A DNA stretch of 6,728 nt from Clostridiales bacterium (GTDB lineage Bacteria > Bacillota_A > Clostridia > Peptostreptococcales > Anaerovoracaceae): positions 1 to 6,728 of the forward strand of contig JAILFI010000080.1 of the NCBI GenBank assembly GCA_024697655.1, in the 5' to 3' direction. Made by a program: the position numbers and the translations under genes. Shown here in pieces: positions 6,075-6,728 of this stretch; the first letter of the stretch is position 1; every line of letters starts with the position of its first letter. Below the pieces are notes generated by a model that was given only the letters and a program-made list of their open reading frames with translations, was not told the origin of the DNA and searched no databases.

Positions 6075-6728
6075 TCATCCGAGTGCTGCGGCCATCTTCC
6101 GCACTTTCTCTTCGTCCGTGCTTCGGTCGTAGCAGTAATTGTTGAGTGTTGTCCGCTCGTCGGTATGGCCGACTATTTTGCGCACTGTGTTGATGCTGAC
6201 ACCGCCATCAATCATGGTGGACACGAAGGTTTTTCTCGCCTTGTGCGAACTTTTGGCATCGATGCCCAGTATGTCGCAGTAGCGGTAGAATGCCTTCGTT
6301 ACCGACGTGTAGAGCAGCGGCCCTTCATTCATAGAGAAGATGTAACCGTCATCCGGTGCATCGTTCTCTTGCTGGCATTGTCTGGCTGCATTGATCAGGT
6401 TCCATGCTTTTGGCACAAGAGGGATCTCCCTGTCACCGAAAGTGCCTTTGGTATCCTCTGTGACCACGTTGTCCGGATGATGTACGGTTCGCCGGATGGT
6501 CAGGTTGTTGCCTTCAATGTCGCTGTACCTGATGCCGCAGATCTCACCGACTCTGGCGCCGGTGTAGAACATGAACATGACTGCCAGCGGTGTCAGCTGA
6601 TGCACGTTGTAGTGCTTCGTCTCAAAGTCCTTCCATGCCAGCTCTTCGAGTTTTCTCTGCTCTTCTCTGGTGAATACCTGCGTGCGGTCCGGCTTCTTGT
6701 GCTCCGGCACCAGGACTCTTTTCTTATC
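6075..6728 (-). CDS. Tyrosine recombinase (phage-type integrase), C-terminal catalytic domain; 5' end outside the window
   Basis: Catalyses site-specific DNA strand exchange through a 3'-phosphotyrosine link. The frame is open to the right edge, giving 217 visible residues; a GTG at 6710 is inside the frame and need not be the start. Core-binding and N-terminal domains (about 150-180 residues in related integrases) would lie beyond the edge. Counting from the edge, the catalytic set is complete: Arg59 (TGARVGE), Lys94 (TKGTFGDREIPL), His162 and Arg165 (SHKAR), His188 (VGHTDERTT) and Tyr198 (LNNYCYD). The domain opens with VFTREEQRKLEEL. G+C is visibly lower than in the fab-addB-azl genes, which suggests transfer. 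It runs convergently toward tRNA-Ala, 114 bases after the tRNA terminator. Whether the element is a prophage, ICE or other island cannot be told here. Confidence 0.93.
   Translation of the reverse strand, partial: DKKRVLVPEHKKPDRTQVFTREEQRKLEELAWKDFETKHYNVHQLTPLAVMFMFYTGARVGEICGIRYSDIEGNNLTIRRTVHHPDNVVTEDTKGTFGDREIPLVPKAWNLINAARQCQQENDAPDDGYIFSMNEGPLLYTSVTKAFYRYCDILGIDAKSSHKARKTFVSTMIDGGVSINTVRKIVGHTDERTTLNNYCYDRSTDEEKVRKMAAALG

Larger units (their letters stand above)
5929..6728. mobile_element. Left end of a putative integrated element at tRNA-Ala(GGC)
   Basis: An integrase gene lies immediately beyond a tRNA gene, with a drop in G+C and with short repeats in the gap. That is the usual layout of an element inserted at a tRNA 3' end. 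The exact junction is not seen, because the matching repeat at the far end lies outside the window; the left limit given is the first base after tRNA-Ala and is an inference. If the crossover lies within the tRNA, the terminator at 5931-5960 may have come with the element. Confidence 0.55.

Noticed and set aside
6708..6710. GTG as the integrase start
   Set aside because: The frame stays open to the right edge and the protein would lack the domains that precede the catalytic domain; no Shine-Dalgarno is needed to explain the frame.

Overview
The window looks like a chromosomal segment of a G+C-rich member of the Bacillota, most likely class Clostridia. The reasons are a fab gene cluster of the Gram-positive type, an AddB nuclease subunit instead of RecBCD, an AzlC/AzlD exporter pair, strong Shine-Dalgarno sites, and tRNA genes with encoded CCA. 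Genus cannot be fixed from the sequence alone.

Left part (1-4541, all + strand): the 3' part of fabF (KAS II), fabZ (3-hydroxyacyl-ACP dehydratase), then a full-length addB (1156 aa, iron-sulfur nuclease subunit of the AddAB helicase-nuclease). The gaps are 24 and 36 bases and each gene has its own Shine-Dalgarno, so this reads as the tail of a fatty-acid operon with a DNA-repair gene appended. addA does not follow. AddB keeps its nuclease motif and four cluster cysteines, but its N-terminal P-loop is degenerate.

Middle part (4542-5662, + strand): azlC and azlD overlap by 4 bases (GTGA) and form a predicted branched-chain amino acid exporter. A short gap before azlC holds a 10-base inverted repeat overlapping a possible promoter. 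azlC has almost no ribosome binding site, whereas azlD has a near-perfect one.

Right part (5663-6728): a good sigma-A-type promoter drives tRNA-Thr(CGT) and tRNA-Ala(GGC), ended by a strong intrinsic terminator. About 115 bases further, and running toward the tRNAs on the - strand, is the C-terminal catalytic domain of a tyrosine recombinase cut by the window edge. It has all six expected catalytic residues and visibly lower G+C than the genes to the left. The simplest reading is that an integrated element (prophage, ICE or similar) begins at or just after tRNA-Ala and continues off the right edge. The short gap between tRNA and integrase contains an inverted, imperfect 22-base copy of the tRNA-Ala T-arm region and a short direct repeat, both possible parts of the recombination site.

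No clearly new multi-gene system is visible. The most interesting points are the element boundary with its T-arm-like repeat, the AddB without AddA and with a lost P-loop, and the azlC leader. There is no gene-free stretch longer than 300 bases apart from the roughly 410 bases between azlD and the integrase, which holds the tRNA genes and sites listed.
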